Below are positions 25,101 through 34,325 of a DNA stretch of 64,000 bases, piece after piece; positions within the stretch are counted from its first letter, which is position 1, and each line of letters opens with the position of its first letter. The stretch spans positions 22,089,054 to 22,153,053 of the forward strand of contig NC_092562.1 of the NCBI RefSeq assembly GCF_037975245.1, written 5' to 3'. A model generated the notes under the pieces. That model made no database searches. It had not been told where the DNA came from and saw nothing but the letters and a program-made list of their open reading frames with translations. A program made the translations under genes and the position numbers. This stretch comes from Apostichopus japonicus. Taxonomy: Eukaryota > Echinodermata > Holothuroidea > Aspidochirotida > Stichopodidae.

Positions 25101-26850
25101 AGTTCAAATTTTGTGTAGCATTTTCTAAGACTCTGAATATTTCACTCATTGAAAGCTACAGCACTTTTGTAAAGAATGCTTTACACTTGTATATAAAGCA
25201 ACTAGAATTTAGCGATGCGATACTTGATAAATCATTCCCTGATGGAGAATTAGGGACATAAGGTCTACAAAAGGTTTGTGACTGTACACTACAGTAATCG
25301 TTGCGAATGCTATCAGCTTGAAATTTTGGTATTGTGGAAAGTGTACGATTAGTAATTGATATTGCCTTATTTTGAAATGAGGATTATAATAAGAATTGGC
25401 CCAATTGTGGAGCAAGACAAAAAATGTGTGCACCACAAAGAAGATGAATGCACTTGCTTCAGTATGTAGTTACTAACTCTGTTCAGTATATTATAGCTTC
25501 AATGCAGCCATCAGCATGATTGTAATGTGTAATGATTAGTAGTTCTAAAATATAGAATTTAAGAGCCATTCTGCAATCTAAAAGGAAGTCAAGTCGCAAC
25601 ATTAATTTGAAGCCATGCATACGATCAACATGTTTTCAAAGAAAGTTCAGACTACGTCTGATTATCAAAGAGGTCTGCAATTTGAAACAGAAATCAATGG
25701 CTTGGATCAAGAGGTTTCTCAAACGTTTTGTGACAAAGCTCTGATTGGATTCTGTATTGATCTTATTACACAGATTTAAATTTGCAGCATATAACCTGGG
25801 CAGGTAAGTATATCTAACCCCTCCATTCAGTGCTCAGAAACAGCAGCAGTGTTATATTCCATACCTACAGTAGGCCAATTAATTCTATAACTCTCTATCA
25901 TACTAGTGGTAACGTTGGTTATAAAGTTCTAGTACTAGTAGACTAGGCTTAGCTACAGTACCGTAGTACTAGGATAGTATAGTAACTTTGCAATGCTAAG
26001 ACTGAGAGAACCATTCAACCAATGTTGTATTCAAAGGACAAGGGTAATGAGAATTTCTTTAATATTTCATTGCAGTTTATTTTATCCTTCAACTAAGTTT
26101 ACTGGTGCTTTGACAAGACTTTGCTGGATTGAGATAGGCCTAAATTTCAACTCAAAAGGTCTCGAGTCGAAACAGTAGGAGCAAGGAAAAATTCCCCTAA
26201 CTTTGCATTTGGTTAGTAAATGGTGAAATAATTGATGATCTCATCTTCTTAATTCCACTGAATAAATGTTGGCCTTTTTGTATTCAGGATGCGTGGATTT
26301 TGAGTTTCGTTCGAAAAATAGGGTTACAAATACCTTGCACAGCAGCTACAGTATCTGTGTACTGTATATATGCAAGTGCATGCTAATTGCTACTGCTCAT
26401 AATACCATATGTACACTAAGTACAGGAACGCGCAGAGTTATCGTACACCACCATACGACCACATTCTTCCCACATTTTATCAATAGATTAGGCGTGGAAT
26501 TGCTAAAAAGCAGGATCCCTCTAGCAAGGTGTGTGATATTGACAAAGCAGGTTCTTGAACTCAATATACTCCAGCAGAACGCAATAACAATTACTCGTTA
26601 GGCTATATACTAGTAACAGCGTTACAGGTACGTTATAATACTGAAGTTAGGCCCCTATATCAACGTCAGCTTCATTACCGATACTGCACTAAGCTAACGA
26701 TAACAAACGTTCATTTCGAAAAATATTACTAACAGCTAGGATTTCTTCCTCCTCGTCGTCATCATCTGTCAATGGATTTGCAAACGCCTCTTTCATCGTT
26801 TCTGAAATGGATCCATTTTCACTGTCGTCTTTGGGCCCTGAGTCGGCCAT
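5083..26850 (-). CDS. SNX7/SNX30: Sorting nexin of the SNX7/SNX30 type (PX-BAR), complete, 12 exons
   Basis: PX-BAR sorting nexins bind endosomal phosphoinositides and membrane curvature; the SNX7/SNX30 group acts with SNX4 in endosome-to-recycling and autophagy traffic (family knowledge). Coding exons, in transcript order: 26734-26850, 24746-24769, 19365-19538, 18586-18696, 17802-17960, 14014-14209, 12704-12834, 11942-12010, 11580-11666, 9528-9632, 7161-7313, 5083-5256. They sum to 1500 nt (499 residues plus stop) and every junction keeps frame with GT-AG borders. The N-terminus is acidic (DDDDEEEE at residues 30-37). The PX domain spans about 78-193, with RRRY (119-122), the proline loop PPLPEK (142-147) and R163. 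A BAR region (about 210-460) contains [24 protein letters not shown] and ITYYEN. Both SNX7-like words (KAWELSS) and SNX30-like words (LKKRD, NADLKAD) occur, as expected of an invertebrate gene predating the vertebrate split. The tail after 460 is Ser/Glu-rich. Family assignment is firm; 7 versus 30 is open. Confidence 0.93.
5653..7185. repeat. 57-bp tandem array derived from SNX exon 11 end plus donor
   Basis: About 27 head-to-tail units of 57 bp, diverged by a few percent, lie in the last SNX intron and run into exon 11 itself. Read on the minus strand, each unit holds a copy of the last 25 exon bases (coding RHIT-YE-) followed by GTAAGT in most units. Groups of variant units recur 228 bp apart (for example from 6126 and from 6354), i.e. 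a four-unit higher-order repeat. Because 57 is divisible by three the plus strand stays open (up to 312 codons of a 19-residue repeat), but that is an artefact. In the SNX frame each unit has a stop. Confidence 0.95.
7161..7313 (-). CDS. SNX7/SNX30: SNX exon 11: distal BAR helix, source of the 57-bp array
   Basis: Fifty-one codons, phase 0, acceptor CTCTTGCAG and donor GTAAGT. Includes [14 protein letters not shown] and ends ITYYEN, the conserved I-YYE word. The last 25 coding bases (7161-7185) plus the donor are the source unit of the tandem array filling the following intron. Confidence 0.95.
8133..8299. mobile_element. MITE-like element with 23-bp terminal inverted repeats
   Basis: Left end TACGGCGGCTTAATAGGGAC and the complement of the right end TACGGTGGCTTAATAGGGAC differ at one base; the match continues for a few more bases. 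The direct repeat CATCCC flanks both sides (8127-8132 and 8300-8305), a likely target-site duplication. It is 167 bp, has no coding capacity, and lies in an SNX intron. Confidence 0.8.
9528..9632 (-). CDS. SNX7/SNX30: SNX exon 10: variable BAR linker
   Basis: Thirty-five codons, phase 0, ending at donor GTAAGT. Encodes a charged helix ([20 protein letters not shown]) at the poorly conserved segment between LKKRD and [10 protein letters not shown]. Acceptor CATTAG. The frame is forced by both neighbours. Confidence 0.88.
10071..10102. repeat. AT microsatellite
   Basis: Run of alternating A and T in the SNX intron, directly abutting the inverted-repeat element that follows. Confidence 0.95.
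10103..10639. mobile_element. Inverted-repeat element of about 535 bp
   Basis: The left end GGGTCATTCCGTGTCAA is answered at the right by the complement of GGTCATTCCATATCAAA, near-perfect terminal inverted repeats. Both sides are TA-rich, consistent with insertion at TA. No coding frame inside; a non-autonomous DNA element is the likely reading. Confidence 0.65.
10674..10744 (+). mobile_element. tRNA-derived SINE head, plus copy
   Basis: B box GGTTCGAATCC at 10724-10734 is perfect; an A box (TAGCCTATTGG) is at 10681-10691. GCGTCCA at the start pairs with TGGAGGC at the end in 6 of 7 positions, as an acceptor stem would. The arms are too degraded for a working tRNA; the A/T-rich sequence after it is probably the SINE body. 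Confidence 0.7.
10847..10946 (-). mobile_element. tRNA-derived SINE head, inverted copy
   Basis: Mirror copy of the 10674-10744 element on the other strand: B box GGTTCGAATGC at 10895-10885 and A-box-like TAGACTAGTTGG. The SINE body shared by the two lies between them, so 10674-10946 is a long imperfect palindrome. Confidence 0.7.
11015..11052. repeat. AT microsatellite
   Basis: TATA-rich run adjoining the inverted SINE pair. Confidence 0.9.
11580..11666 (-). CDS. SNX7/SNX30: SNX exon 9: BAR helix with LKKRD motif
   Basis: Twenty-nine codons, phase 0. [16 protein letters not shown] matches the family word -VLKKRDQVQAEYE. Its acceptor is preceded by an exceptionally long pure pyrimidine tract on the transcribed strand (A-rich on the plus strand at 11675-11717). 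Confidence 0.93.
11942..12010 (-). CDS. SNX7/SNX30: SNX exon 8: BAR helix
   Basis: Twenty-three codons, phase 0, acceptor CTCCTCCCAG and donor [19 protein letters not shown] aligns with the L-REYILYSDSMK segment just before the LKKRD motif. Confidence 0.93.
12704..12834 (-). CDS. SNX7/SNX30: SNX exon 7: BAR helix
   Basis: 131 nt completing the split codon from exon 6 and ending in phase 0 at donor [19 protein letters not shown] corresponds to the YGP..--W-A-E word shared by SNX7 and SNX30. The rest is amphipathic helix. Confidence 0.93.
13441..13805. repeat. Short dispersed repeat, two copies
   Basis: Copies near 13441-13520 and 13738-13800 share GGCCAAGATTCTA, TTTCATAGTGAGT and AATAACAA; a third related copy is at 15515-15600. 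All lie in SNX introns and no coding capacity is seen. Confidence 0.65.
14014..14209 (-). CDS. SNX7/SNX30: SNX exon 6: PX-BAR linker and first BAR helix
   Basis: 196 nt, phase 0 in and phase 1 out. Encodes [12 protein letters not shown], then a helical stretch ending [13 protein letters not shown], which matches the conserved DRISQRI-KEE word of SNX7/30. Acceptor TTTTTATAG, donor GTATGA. Confidence 0.93.
15515..15600. repeat. Third copy of the 13441-13805 dispersed repeat
   Basis: CCGTAATCTAAGCGCCTGAA then GGCCGAGACAACTACGGGTT, followed by CATTGTGAGTAATAACTAAA, aligning with the two copies 2 kb away at roughly 80-85 percent by eye. Confidence 0.55.
17802..17960 (-). CDS. SNX7/SNX30: SNX exon 5: end of the PX domain
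   Basis: Fifty-three codons, phase 0. Begins PLPEK, which completes the PPLP loop with exon 4, and includes [10 protein letters not shown] and [20 protein letters not shown]. The donor GTAATT is weaker than average; a GGGTAA alternative one base away would break the frame. Confidence 0.94.
18586..18696 (-). CDS. SNX7/SNX30: SNX exon 4: PX phosphoinositide-binding core
   Basis: Thirty-seven codons, phase 0, with a consensus GTAAGT donor. Contains [15 protein letters not shown]: the RRY basic patch that contacts the 3-phosphate in PX domains. Ends at THLVP, the first part of the proline loop. Confidence 0.95.
19191..19364. repeat. Degenerate tandem repeat starting at the SNX exon 3 donor
   Basis: Two diverged units (about 76-90 bp) share TAGCTAAACAT, CAGGATATCAT, ATATGACA and an A-rich CAGAA end. 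On the minus strand the AGGT..ACTTCTG of the true donor is echoed 90 bp downstream as AGGTGACTTCTG. Confidence 0.7.
19365..19538 (-). CDS. SNX7/SNX30: SNX exon 3: start of the PX domain
   Basis: Fifty-eight codons, phase 0 at both ends, acceptor CATTCAG and donor GTAGGT. Encodes the linker and the first PX strands ([14 protein letters not shown], then [12 protein letters not shown]), matching the SNX7/30 pattern. A degenerate tandem duplication begins at its donor (19191-19364). Confidence 0.93.
21975..22047. repeat. Short tandem repeat, three copies
   Basis: Three copies of CTTACACATAAATGTAGGTT separated by short A/T spacers, within SNX intron 2. Confidence 0.9.
24746..24769 (-). CDS. SNX7/SNX30: SNX exon 2: 24-nt microexon (optional)
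   Basis: Eight codons (NNDSEVAK) lie between an acceptor ending in TACAG and a consensus donor GTAAGC. Phase 0 on both sides means exon 1 could also join exon 3 directly, so this may be a skipped or alternative microexon. The support is splice signals and frame only. Confidence 0.5.
26734..26850 (-). CDS. SNX7/SNX30: SNX exon 1: start codon and acidic N-terminus
   Basis: Starts at the ATG on 26850-26848 (MADSGPKDD) and encodes 39 residues ending EEEEILA, then donor GTTAGT, phase 0. No in-frame upstream ATG is linked to it. The acidic head is typical of sorting-nexin N-termini and is predicted disordered. Confidence 0.85.
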
Positions 26851-26925
26851 CTTGCGTAAATTAGAGATTCGTCTACGAAATCACGGACTGTTGGCACAAT
26901 TCAATATATTGGACACAGTATCGAG

Positions 26926-26933
26926 TATAAATA
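26926..26933 (+). promoter_or_regulatory. TATAAATA box
   Basis: TATAAATAGGCGCC on the plus strand, 76 bases upstream of the SNX start codon but oriented away from it. A donor-like GAG/GTTAAGT near 26993 would fit a first untranslated exon of the plus-strand gene. The minus reading TATTTATA could alternatively serve SNX. Inference only. Confidence 0.35.
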
Positions 26934-27145
26934 GGCGCCTTGGTTGGTCACATTGACTTTTCTATACACAATACACATTTCCTCTGAGGTTAAGTCTCAA
27001 CTCTCAAACCGCAAATTTACGCTCAATAACTTGTTTATAAAGAAACCTGAAACGTTACGCCTCCATTTGGGTCGCACTAAGAAGCTGTTACTATAGACCA
27101 GGCTGTGAATGAGATAGCTATCACCTGGAAGGAGGATTGATCTCA

Positions 27146-27430
27146 TGTAGTTTTTCTAAACCAGAATTTCATAGGGAATAAGAATATCTTGGGTTATTGG
27201 GGGTTCTTCCTGGGGAGGGGGGAGGGGTACATTTTTTAAGGAAAAAATACCATAAGTTACACTTACACAAAAGAGGATAAATGTGGTTTTTCTAGGCCAT
27301 AATTTCATAAGGAATATGAATATTTTGGGTTAAAAGCCCAATCCTGAACGCACCTCCCGAGGGGGGGGGGGGAGGTCCATTTTTTACAGAAAATATACCA
27401 TAAGTTACATTTACACTAAAATAGGATAAA
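27146..27430. repeat. Tandem duplication of about 140 bp
   Basis: Two units share TTTTTCTA..CC, AATTTCATA.GGAATA, TTGGGTTA, a G-run, then TACCATAAGTTACA and AGGATAAA. The G-run differs in length between units. Confidence 0.8.
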
Positions 27431-28932
27431 ACAAATTCTTATTAACCTCAAAATTTAAATCCAGTTAGTTCCTTACATATTGGATGTGGTAACAATGTGG
27501 TGGTGGGGGAGTATTAGGGGTTTCTAAAGTACCCCCTACTTAACCCTAACTGCAATGGGGTGGGGGTGGCATTATGACATTTTTTGCCACGTATTTTGAA
27601 CCGTTTGAGATGAGATTCTTTCATGACTTTTTCCCCACGTATTGATGCCACGTTATGAGGCAAAATTTATCCTTGGACTCCCTGTGTGCAGACATTTCAA
27701 TGATAAATTGGTTACGCCAGAAATAACATATACAGAAGTAAAGAGGAGAACAAACTTAGGTGTATATTTAATCAACTCCTCGAGAAATAAACCAAAGACG
27801 TTTCTATTCAATGTACTGAGCTCCAAGTTTTATATTTTCAAAGATAAAATCAGAGACCACTGAAAAGGTTTAATCAAGAGGGAGGGTGAAGGGGACGTAG
27901 GCTATATGTTTTGAGGGGCAGTGGGATATGCCTTTGACTCAGGAGGGGTCAAACTCCACAAAATAACCACCCGACAAAAATTAATCCTCTATGTCAAATT
28001 GTGCCACGCATCACAGAAGTAATATGTTTTTCAATTCAAAAGGCAAATTTTCAATTACAGTTTTCTTATTTTCTCAACAAAAGTTCGCATTTTAAATAAC
28101 AAAACCCGGCCATGCCCTTTTACTAACAATAATGGAAATGGATACTCTCAATGAAGTAACCGCGGATACTGCATGGAGCCTAATTTATCAAAACTGGTTT
28201 GGGGAACGTATACGTGCCTCAAGTTCCCGGGACTCCACCACTCCTGGATATCTATGGCATTCATACAACAAATGGCCGGAGACACCGAACCAACTATTAC
28301 CAATGCACCAGCTGCCTGGCATGCCCTTGGCAGTCAATGTAGAGAATTAAAAGATATACATAATACCACGTACAGTTCCATAGTCACAACTCTCAAATGG
28401 AAACGAAGATCAAAAGCTATGGGAAAATTTGTTCAGTGTCGGTAGATAATTGTCCTCGTTTTGATGTGATCAATACTTACAGAACTGTCCTGCCGCGTAT
28501 TGCTTATATCATACAATATATAAGTTAGATAAGCTATCCATATAACCAATTTATTGAGGAAGCGATAGGCCTGTACACAACACACACTCACGTGATGTCA
28601 TTTCGCAATACACAGACACACACAGTTTCAATACAAAACTGAGCACAGTATTATAAATAGGGAGGCTTACATAATATATACGGAACACTGTCGCGTAGGC
28701 CGATATAACGCTCTTCAGTTTTTTAGTTGTACTGTTGAACACAAACAAAAACGGGGAAACACGCCATACTGCTGTTGAAAGGAATATAGAGAGACAATGG
28801 TAAGGCAATAACGACGACTTAATTTTACAGGACAGAAGCAGTTGGATTTGATTTTTATCCCCGTTCAAGCCTACGAGGGTCCACTGATAAGTACACTAGA
28901 CAATAGCATACCGTAAGTGAAGCTTTTATCCG

Positions 28933-30027
28933 ATGGAATTTACTGTATTCGGAAATCTCAACTACCGTACGCTAAATCCAGGACAATGTCACCTTAGCAA
29001 TGATTTACAGCAGCCTGATACACATAAAATCACCAAGACATCTTTGGATTTGTTCCTACCACGAAAACTTGAGGTGAAGGAATTGAGTCCGGCCAACAAC
29101 CTCCAGGGTACTGAAGGGTTTCCTAATAAAGTGGAAGGATGTTCTGTGAAAACGCGAGCTACTTTTGTCCAAGATAATTCTATTCTTGTGATCTTCGTTC
29201 ACGGTGGTGGATGGAGGAGAGGTCACACGAGAAATTGGCAACATTTTCTGTCCAGGTTTGATACCAATTTGTTGGTATCTTTGTATTCAAAGTATTGTAA
29301 CCACTACCAAAACGTTGGTGAAAGTTTCGCGCGGAGTGGGTACGCATGCGCAGTTGTTACCTACCCTCTCGTTGCTCCACCAATCAGAGTAGTTTTTGTT
29401 GAGACGGTAACATCATTCTTAATGTCATGGATGTTATTTTTGATACCATTAAGTATGTTTTACCAATTGCTCAGTTTACTGTTTTATTTGACTGGAGTCA
29501 AAAGTGTCTTACTCCATGAAATGTGTACTTGGAATTTTCAAGTGTGTTCGTCCCTATTGATATCACAAACCTTCACCAAGTTTCTGATCTCTACAAATTG
29601 CGCCAACTACTTGACGTCAAGTACATCCGATGGGAGGCACAAACCTTTACTACCCAAGCTGCTGTCTTCGTTTATGTTAGCCTCAATCATAGGAGTTATC
29701 TTGTATTTAATTATCTTTGTTTGTACAATCCCTCAATTAAGTTTAGTAGTGTCCATTGACTTAATTTGCACACAGATCCTGATAACAGGGTTGCAAATAT
29801 GGAACTGGAGTAATGGGACAGACACAGCTAAAACAGTTACCGATCAGGTTAAGAGTGTAGCTTCGGCGATCCGTTGGCTACAGGATCTTGCTGAGTCGAA
29901 TCCTGGTTACTATGATCACAGACGCATTGCACTGTGTGGTCATTCTGCTGGTGGTACTATTGTTTCTCTTCTGGGATTGGAACCAAGATATCTGACGTCA
30001 GTTGGTGTGGATCGCTCACACATCAAG
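28933..30027 (+). CDS. Alpha/beta-hydrolase exon 1
   Basis: 365 codons from ATG to donor AAG/GTAGGA at 30027. Carries the oxyanion motif, both hydrophobic segments and the GHSAG elbow. The open frame runs 40 codons past the donor into the intron (across a C-run at 30063-30072) to a stop at 30150, so an unspliced transcript would lack the catalytic histidine. Confidence 0.85.
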
Positions 30028-31874
30028 GTAGGAGAACCTCCCTTTAAACTCCTTGAACTCAGCCCCCCCCCCCATGGTCTCAATACCATCCCCCTTTCAT
30101 TCCACCCCATCAAACTTCACATTCAGAAAATTCATTATATGTGGAGCTGAGGTAAACCTTACCCTATTCTATGCAAAAGAGAAGGCCTTGTTCTCTATCA
30201 TATCATTCCCTAAGCCCTTTAGGTGACCCAACTCAGGCCGGGGCTAATAACGGCCAGCTGTTACCCCGTCACTCCCCTTCAGGCTCTGGTCTGACCGGGT
30301 TTCATACCATTATTTAGCGAGAACAGCAGTAACCAGTCATGCAAATATGAATAGTTATTTTGTTCGTTGAAAGGTGACTAACATAAGTAATTCAAGGTTA
30401 ACAGCGTTGTCATGGTTTCAACCAGTACGTGACTTGTCAAATCAGTAACTTCATACTTGTTCATATAGAAACTTCTTTATCATGAGTTGTGTAAATATGC
30501 ACTGTTGAGTAGTGTAAATATTAATGTTGTGGTTTGTACGTTACCAGCTGCATTATAGATTCGAGCCCATTCACGTAAATACGCAGGTACGTGTAAACAT
30601 CAATGGGGTGCACAGGATTTCAAAAATGGGGCCAAGTTAAAAGAAAAAAATGCCGAATGATTGCCTAACTTTTGTGGTAGACCAGAGGCAAATAAAGGAT
30701 TTTATAGAGGGAGGGGACTATACTGGGATCATTAAAGTTGACTCATATCAAGGGGGGGGGGTCTGGAGGTCCTCCCCCAGAAAAAAGTATATAATGGTGC
30801 ATTCTAAGGCATAGTTAGATTTGACATCAGGTATATAGTACCGTACTGTAAGTAGCTCTAAACGCAACGTTTGCTAAAAAATATACTTTGTGTGATGCAA
30901 AACTGAGGCCAGGGAGATGATACACCCGTAGTAGTGGTCAAATTCTTCCCGGCTGAATACAACACCCCCCTCCTCCCCCCGATGGAATCATTTTCTCGCA
31001 ACTGACGGCGGTCGGAGGTGGGTGGAGTCATTACAGGCTAAGGAACTCTGTAGTGCAGAGGATTGTTTAGTTTGAGAACCCTTTCCCTTTCCACTCATTT
31101 CCTGCTTCTCCAATCTTCCCCTTGCCTCACATTCCTGGAGACCCATCCCTGGTACAGTATATTACCTTACACTTTATACAGATCAACCATACCCTATATA
31201 GCGCAAAGCTTCATTGTTAACATTGGGTGTCGACTCTCCATCGAGATCAAGATAGATGGAGTGGTTAGTTCGATAGGGGTAGGGTAGGGGGCGGGGGGGG
31301 GGGGTGCATTCTAATGAATTCAGTAAATGCATCTTGTAAAGCTTTGTCATCTTAGGACAGTAGGAGGAAGTGAGCGATGTTGTCGGGGTACTATAGCTAT
31401 AGACAGCGTGATACTCTACCACCTTTAGAACGTAAAATGACAAATATAAAGAAAGTCAGAGCGTATATGTTGAGTAACGTAATTTACCTCGTCTCTGTCC
31501 CACAGGGTGTCATCTCAATTTCTGGGGTCTGTGACGTTTCATCAATGGACAGGTCTCCTTCTACTCGGTTCTTTTACCTACTTCCGGTTTTCGGTGAAGA
31601 CTCTAACGAATGGAAGAGGATGTCACCTGTTCATAAAGTGAATAAAAACTCCAAATGGAAGAGTAAATTCTTACTCGTATCTTCAAGTTGGGAACCAATC
31701 ATTAGAAGCGATGCGGACGAGTTCGAGAAGAGGTTGTTATCAGCAGAATTCGATTGTATGAGATTAAAGCTGACGTCGAAAAACCATTACAGTATTTTAA
31801 ATGCATTTACCACAGGAACGAAATTAACTGTGTTAGAAATAGCTTGTAATAAATTTATAAGAGAATTGTCATAA
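28933..31874 (+). CDS. Alpha/beta-hydrolase (HGGGW / GHSAG), two exons, with hydrophobic insertion
   Basis: Exons 28933-30027 and 31506-31874 join in phase 0 (donor GTAGGA, acceptor CCCACAG), giving 487 residues. HGGGW at 90-94 is the oxyanion-hole motif and GHSAG at 336-340 the nucleophile elbow (Ser338). His459 in NHYSIL is the likely catalytic histidine, with Glu428 or Asp434 as the acid. This is the layout of the esterase/lipase alpha/beta-hydrolase families that include isoprenylcysteine methylesterase, arylformamidase and arylacetamide deacetylase. Between the first strands and the nucleophile lie two strongly hydrophobic stretches (about 153-195 and 243-293), suggesting a membrane-inserted protein; such an insertion is unusual. 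The start is the first ATG of the long frame; an upstream untranslated exon is possible. Substrate unknown. A likely polyadenylation signal AATAAA is at 32266-32271. Confidence 0.85.
31506..31874 (+). CDS. Alpha/beta-hydrolase exon 2
   Basis: 123 codons including the TAA. Begins GVISISGV, the strand that follows the nucleophile helix in this fold, then SPVHKV, FLLVSSSWEP and NHYSIL containing the presumed catalytic histidine. The acceptor CCCACAG is preceded by a pyrimidine-rich run. Confidence 0.87.
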   Translation, partial: GVISISGVCDVSSMDRSPSTRFFYLLPVFGEDSNEWKRMSPVHKVNKNSKWKSKFLLVSSSWEPIIRSDADEFEKRLLSAEFDCMRLKLTSKNHYSILNAFTTGTKLTVLEIACNKFIRELS

Positions 31875-32265
31875 AGGTTGTACAGCCTGCGGATTATACC
31901 TGCGCTTGCCCAAACAACTCCCTGCCTGTATGGATGCTAAACGCTTTGATTTCGGGAGGAGATCTGATATCACATAACACACCCTTTTGCACTTTATTCG
32001 GAATAGCTTAATCAATAATGTTTCAAAACTGGCTTGATCACTTTATATCGAACTTACATTTTATTACGGGAATGTTTTTATAAATCAAACAGCTGTATAT
32101 CTCCTATTTGTTTCACGTATAACTTAGTCGCAGTTTGGGAAAGTTGTGTAAGTCATGAAAAAGAAAAGAAAAAGGGTTTGTCAAGTATACAGGAAATATT
32201 GAAAAAAAAAACTGTAAGAGAAGCAGAAACATCTCAAACGGGGATAAGTCGTCCATTAGTAAAAC

Positions 32266-32271
32266 AATAAA
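32266..32271 (+). terminator. Candidate polyadenylation signal of the hydrolase gene
   Basis: AATAAA 392 nt after the hydrolase stop codon; first clear signal downstream on this strand. Confidence 0.4.
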
Positions 32272-32620
32272 TCTTAGTTCCTGTCTCCATGATTATCTCG
32301 TCTATAGTAGGCTGACTTAATACGTAAAATGCATCCACCTTTGGCTTTTACTTTGTATGCTGACCCCCACGTCAGCCTGTATCAGCTTAGTCAGATAATC
32401 GATGGTGGGGGGTGGGGGGGGTGGTGGGTGGGGAGTGGGTGGGGGAGTTGAGGGGTAAAGAAGCATAGAGAAATGACACATTATAAATATATAGTTATGT
32501 ATGAAAATCCGCGAGAAAGAAATAATAAACGAATTTTCAAAGTCTGAGTCAAAGTCTTTGGCAATACCGGATTTGTAATTAGTGATTTAATGAAAAATAA
32601 ACCCAAAACAGCCTACTGTA

Positions 32621-32785
32621 CAAATTGAGCTGTATGTACATAGCCAATGGTTGAGGACGGTCCCTATAGCTTCCACAAATAATTGAGCTGTATGTATATA
32701 GCCAATGGTTGAAGACGGTTCCTAGCTTCCACAAATTGAGCTGTTTGTATATAGCCAATGGTTGAGGACGGTCCCTAGCTCAATA
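32621..32785. repeat. Tandem repeat of 53-60 bp, three copies
   Basis: Units contain ATTGAGCTGTATGTA, TAGCCAATGGTTGA and GACGGT.CCTAGC; the last copy is truncated. Confidence 0.9.
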
Positions 32786-34056
32786 ATCTCTTGTTTTCTA
32801 GCAACCAGACAGAAGCCGCTCTACAATGATAGAAAAACTGAAATCGATTCCCTGCAGTCAGTAATCACTGGTTATATGATAATGTGGATACTGTACGGTA
32901 CAGGTACGTACCTCCTCCACCCCGAAATTAACGAAGGAAACGAAGTGTGAGACAATCCTCGTGTCTTATACCTAGTTACATTTTATACCGAGTGCAATAG
33001 AAACATTATTTTAGGTGGTAATCTCCTCAAAGCAACATGTTTAACAAAAGATATACCCGCTGGCGAGTTCCGTATATAGGCCCTAAATCTTTGTAGAGTA
33101 CAAGTAAGGCACGTTGCACTCTCCATGATGATCGAGCTTCTGTACCAAACAAACCCACTCGATCGAGGTTTTACAGTAAAATCAGTTCCACAGAAGAATT
33201 TGGAGATTCAACGAAAACCTATGGCGTAACGTGAAAATACATATCTGAACTTACGATTGCACACGGCTTCGAATGCAAAATTTAAATGATGCAATTACAG
33301 GAACTGCTCACTGGATATCAATAATTATGGTATTATCAGTAACCATAACCATAGACGTAAGAGCCCAATTTGATTAGGGGGGGGGGGGGGGGCTGTAACG
33401 ACTTGCCTGAAAAATATAACCAAAATTTTTCGCGGGCGTTCAACATGTTAATGTACATATATAGGCTGGCATCGGTAATTACATCGCATTCCAATAACAA
33501 TCATTATCCTTCCATATTGGTTACAATTAATGGGGAAGTTGTTACAATATTAATGATAATAATAATATCAGTTTAACCATTGAAAAACACATTGCAAATT
33601 ATTCCCCCCCCCCAACCCTCCACGTCAGTTGCAATCATGGTCTTCGATACCTTAAAGTCAACGTTCGTTGAAAAACTTGTACAACAAGATACCAACATCG
33701 CTATTTCTTTGTAAACAACCGCGGACATATAACCATATGTACTGATCGACCTGCTGACCAAGAAAATGATTTGCCAGTCTTTTTAGGTCATAAGAAATCA
33801 CGGTGGAACTCCTATTGCAGAACCCTGTCACAAAACCCGATGCACCATCACGTGAAACCCCTGGCGATTCTCCCCGAGCTTTATCGCCAATGAAGGTAAT
33901 TCCCTAATTGAAGTGCCTATAAGAGTGCTACAAATTTTAAAAAGTTCTTTCTGAAGTTTTCAGTGAAAGACAATTCAGTGCGCGAAAATAATTCGAGAGA
34001 GGAAGCAAAAACTGCTTGCTGGAAGTTTGAACGTGAAAGACTGATATTGGAGTTAA

Positions 34057-34325
34057 CTATCATTCCTCAGAGAAATAATGATCATTAAGAAATGGAGTTT
34101 CTAAAATTCCTCAGGGAAATGGTGACCCTTAAGCACCCGGAGTTTCTAACATACTTCAGGGAATTGATAACCTTTAGACACTGGAGTTTCTAACATGCTG
34201 CAGGGAAATGGTGACCCTTAAACACTGGAGTTTTTAACATACTTCAGGGAAATGGTGACCCTTAAGCACTGGAGTTTCTAACATACTTCAGGGAAATGAT
34301 GACCCTTAAGTACTAGCATGCTGGA
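34057..34325. repeat. 44-bp minisatellite, about six copies
   Basis: Unit built of GGAGTTTCTAACAT, ACTTCAGGGAAATGGTGACC and CTTAAGCACT; outer copies are more diverged than inner ones. Confidence 0.9.

Larger units (their letters stand above)
26851..28932. other. Divergent intergenic region between SNX and hydrolase genes
   Basis: Holds the putative promoters of both genes, a tandem duplication (27146-27430) and several G-runs. Short frames at 27642-27863 and 28132-28445 have no recognisable features. Confidence 0.6.

Noticed and set aside
27642-28445. Three short plus-strand ORFs in the divergent region
   Set aside because: No family motif, codon structure or splice context; they overlap each other in different frames.
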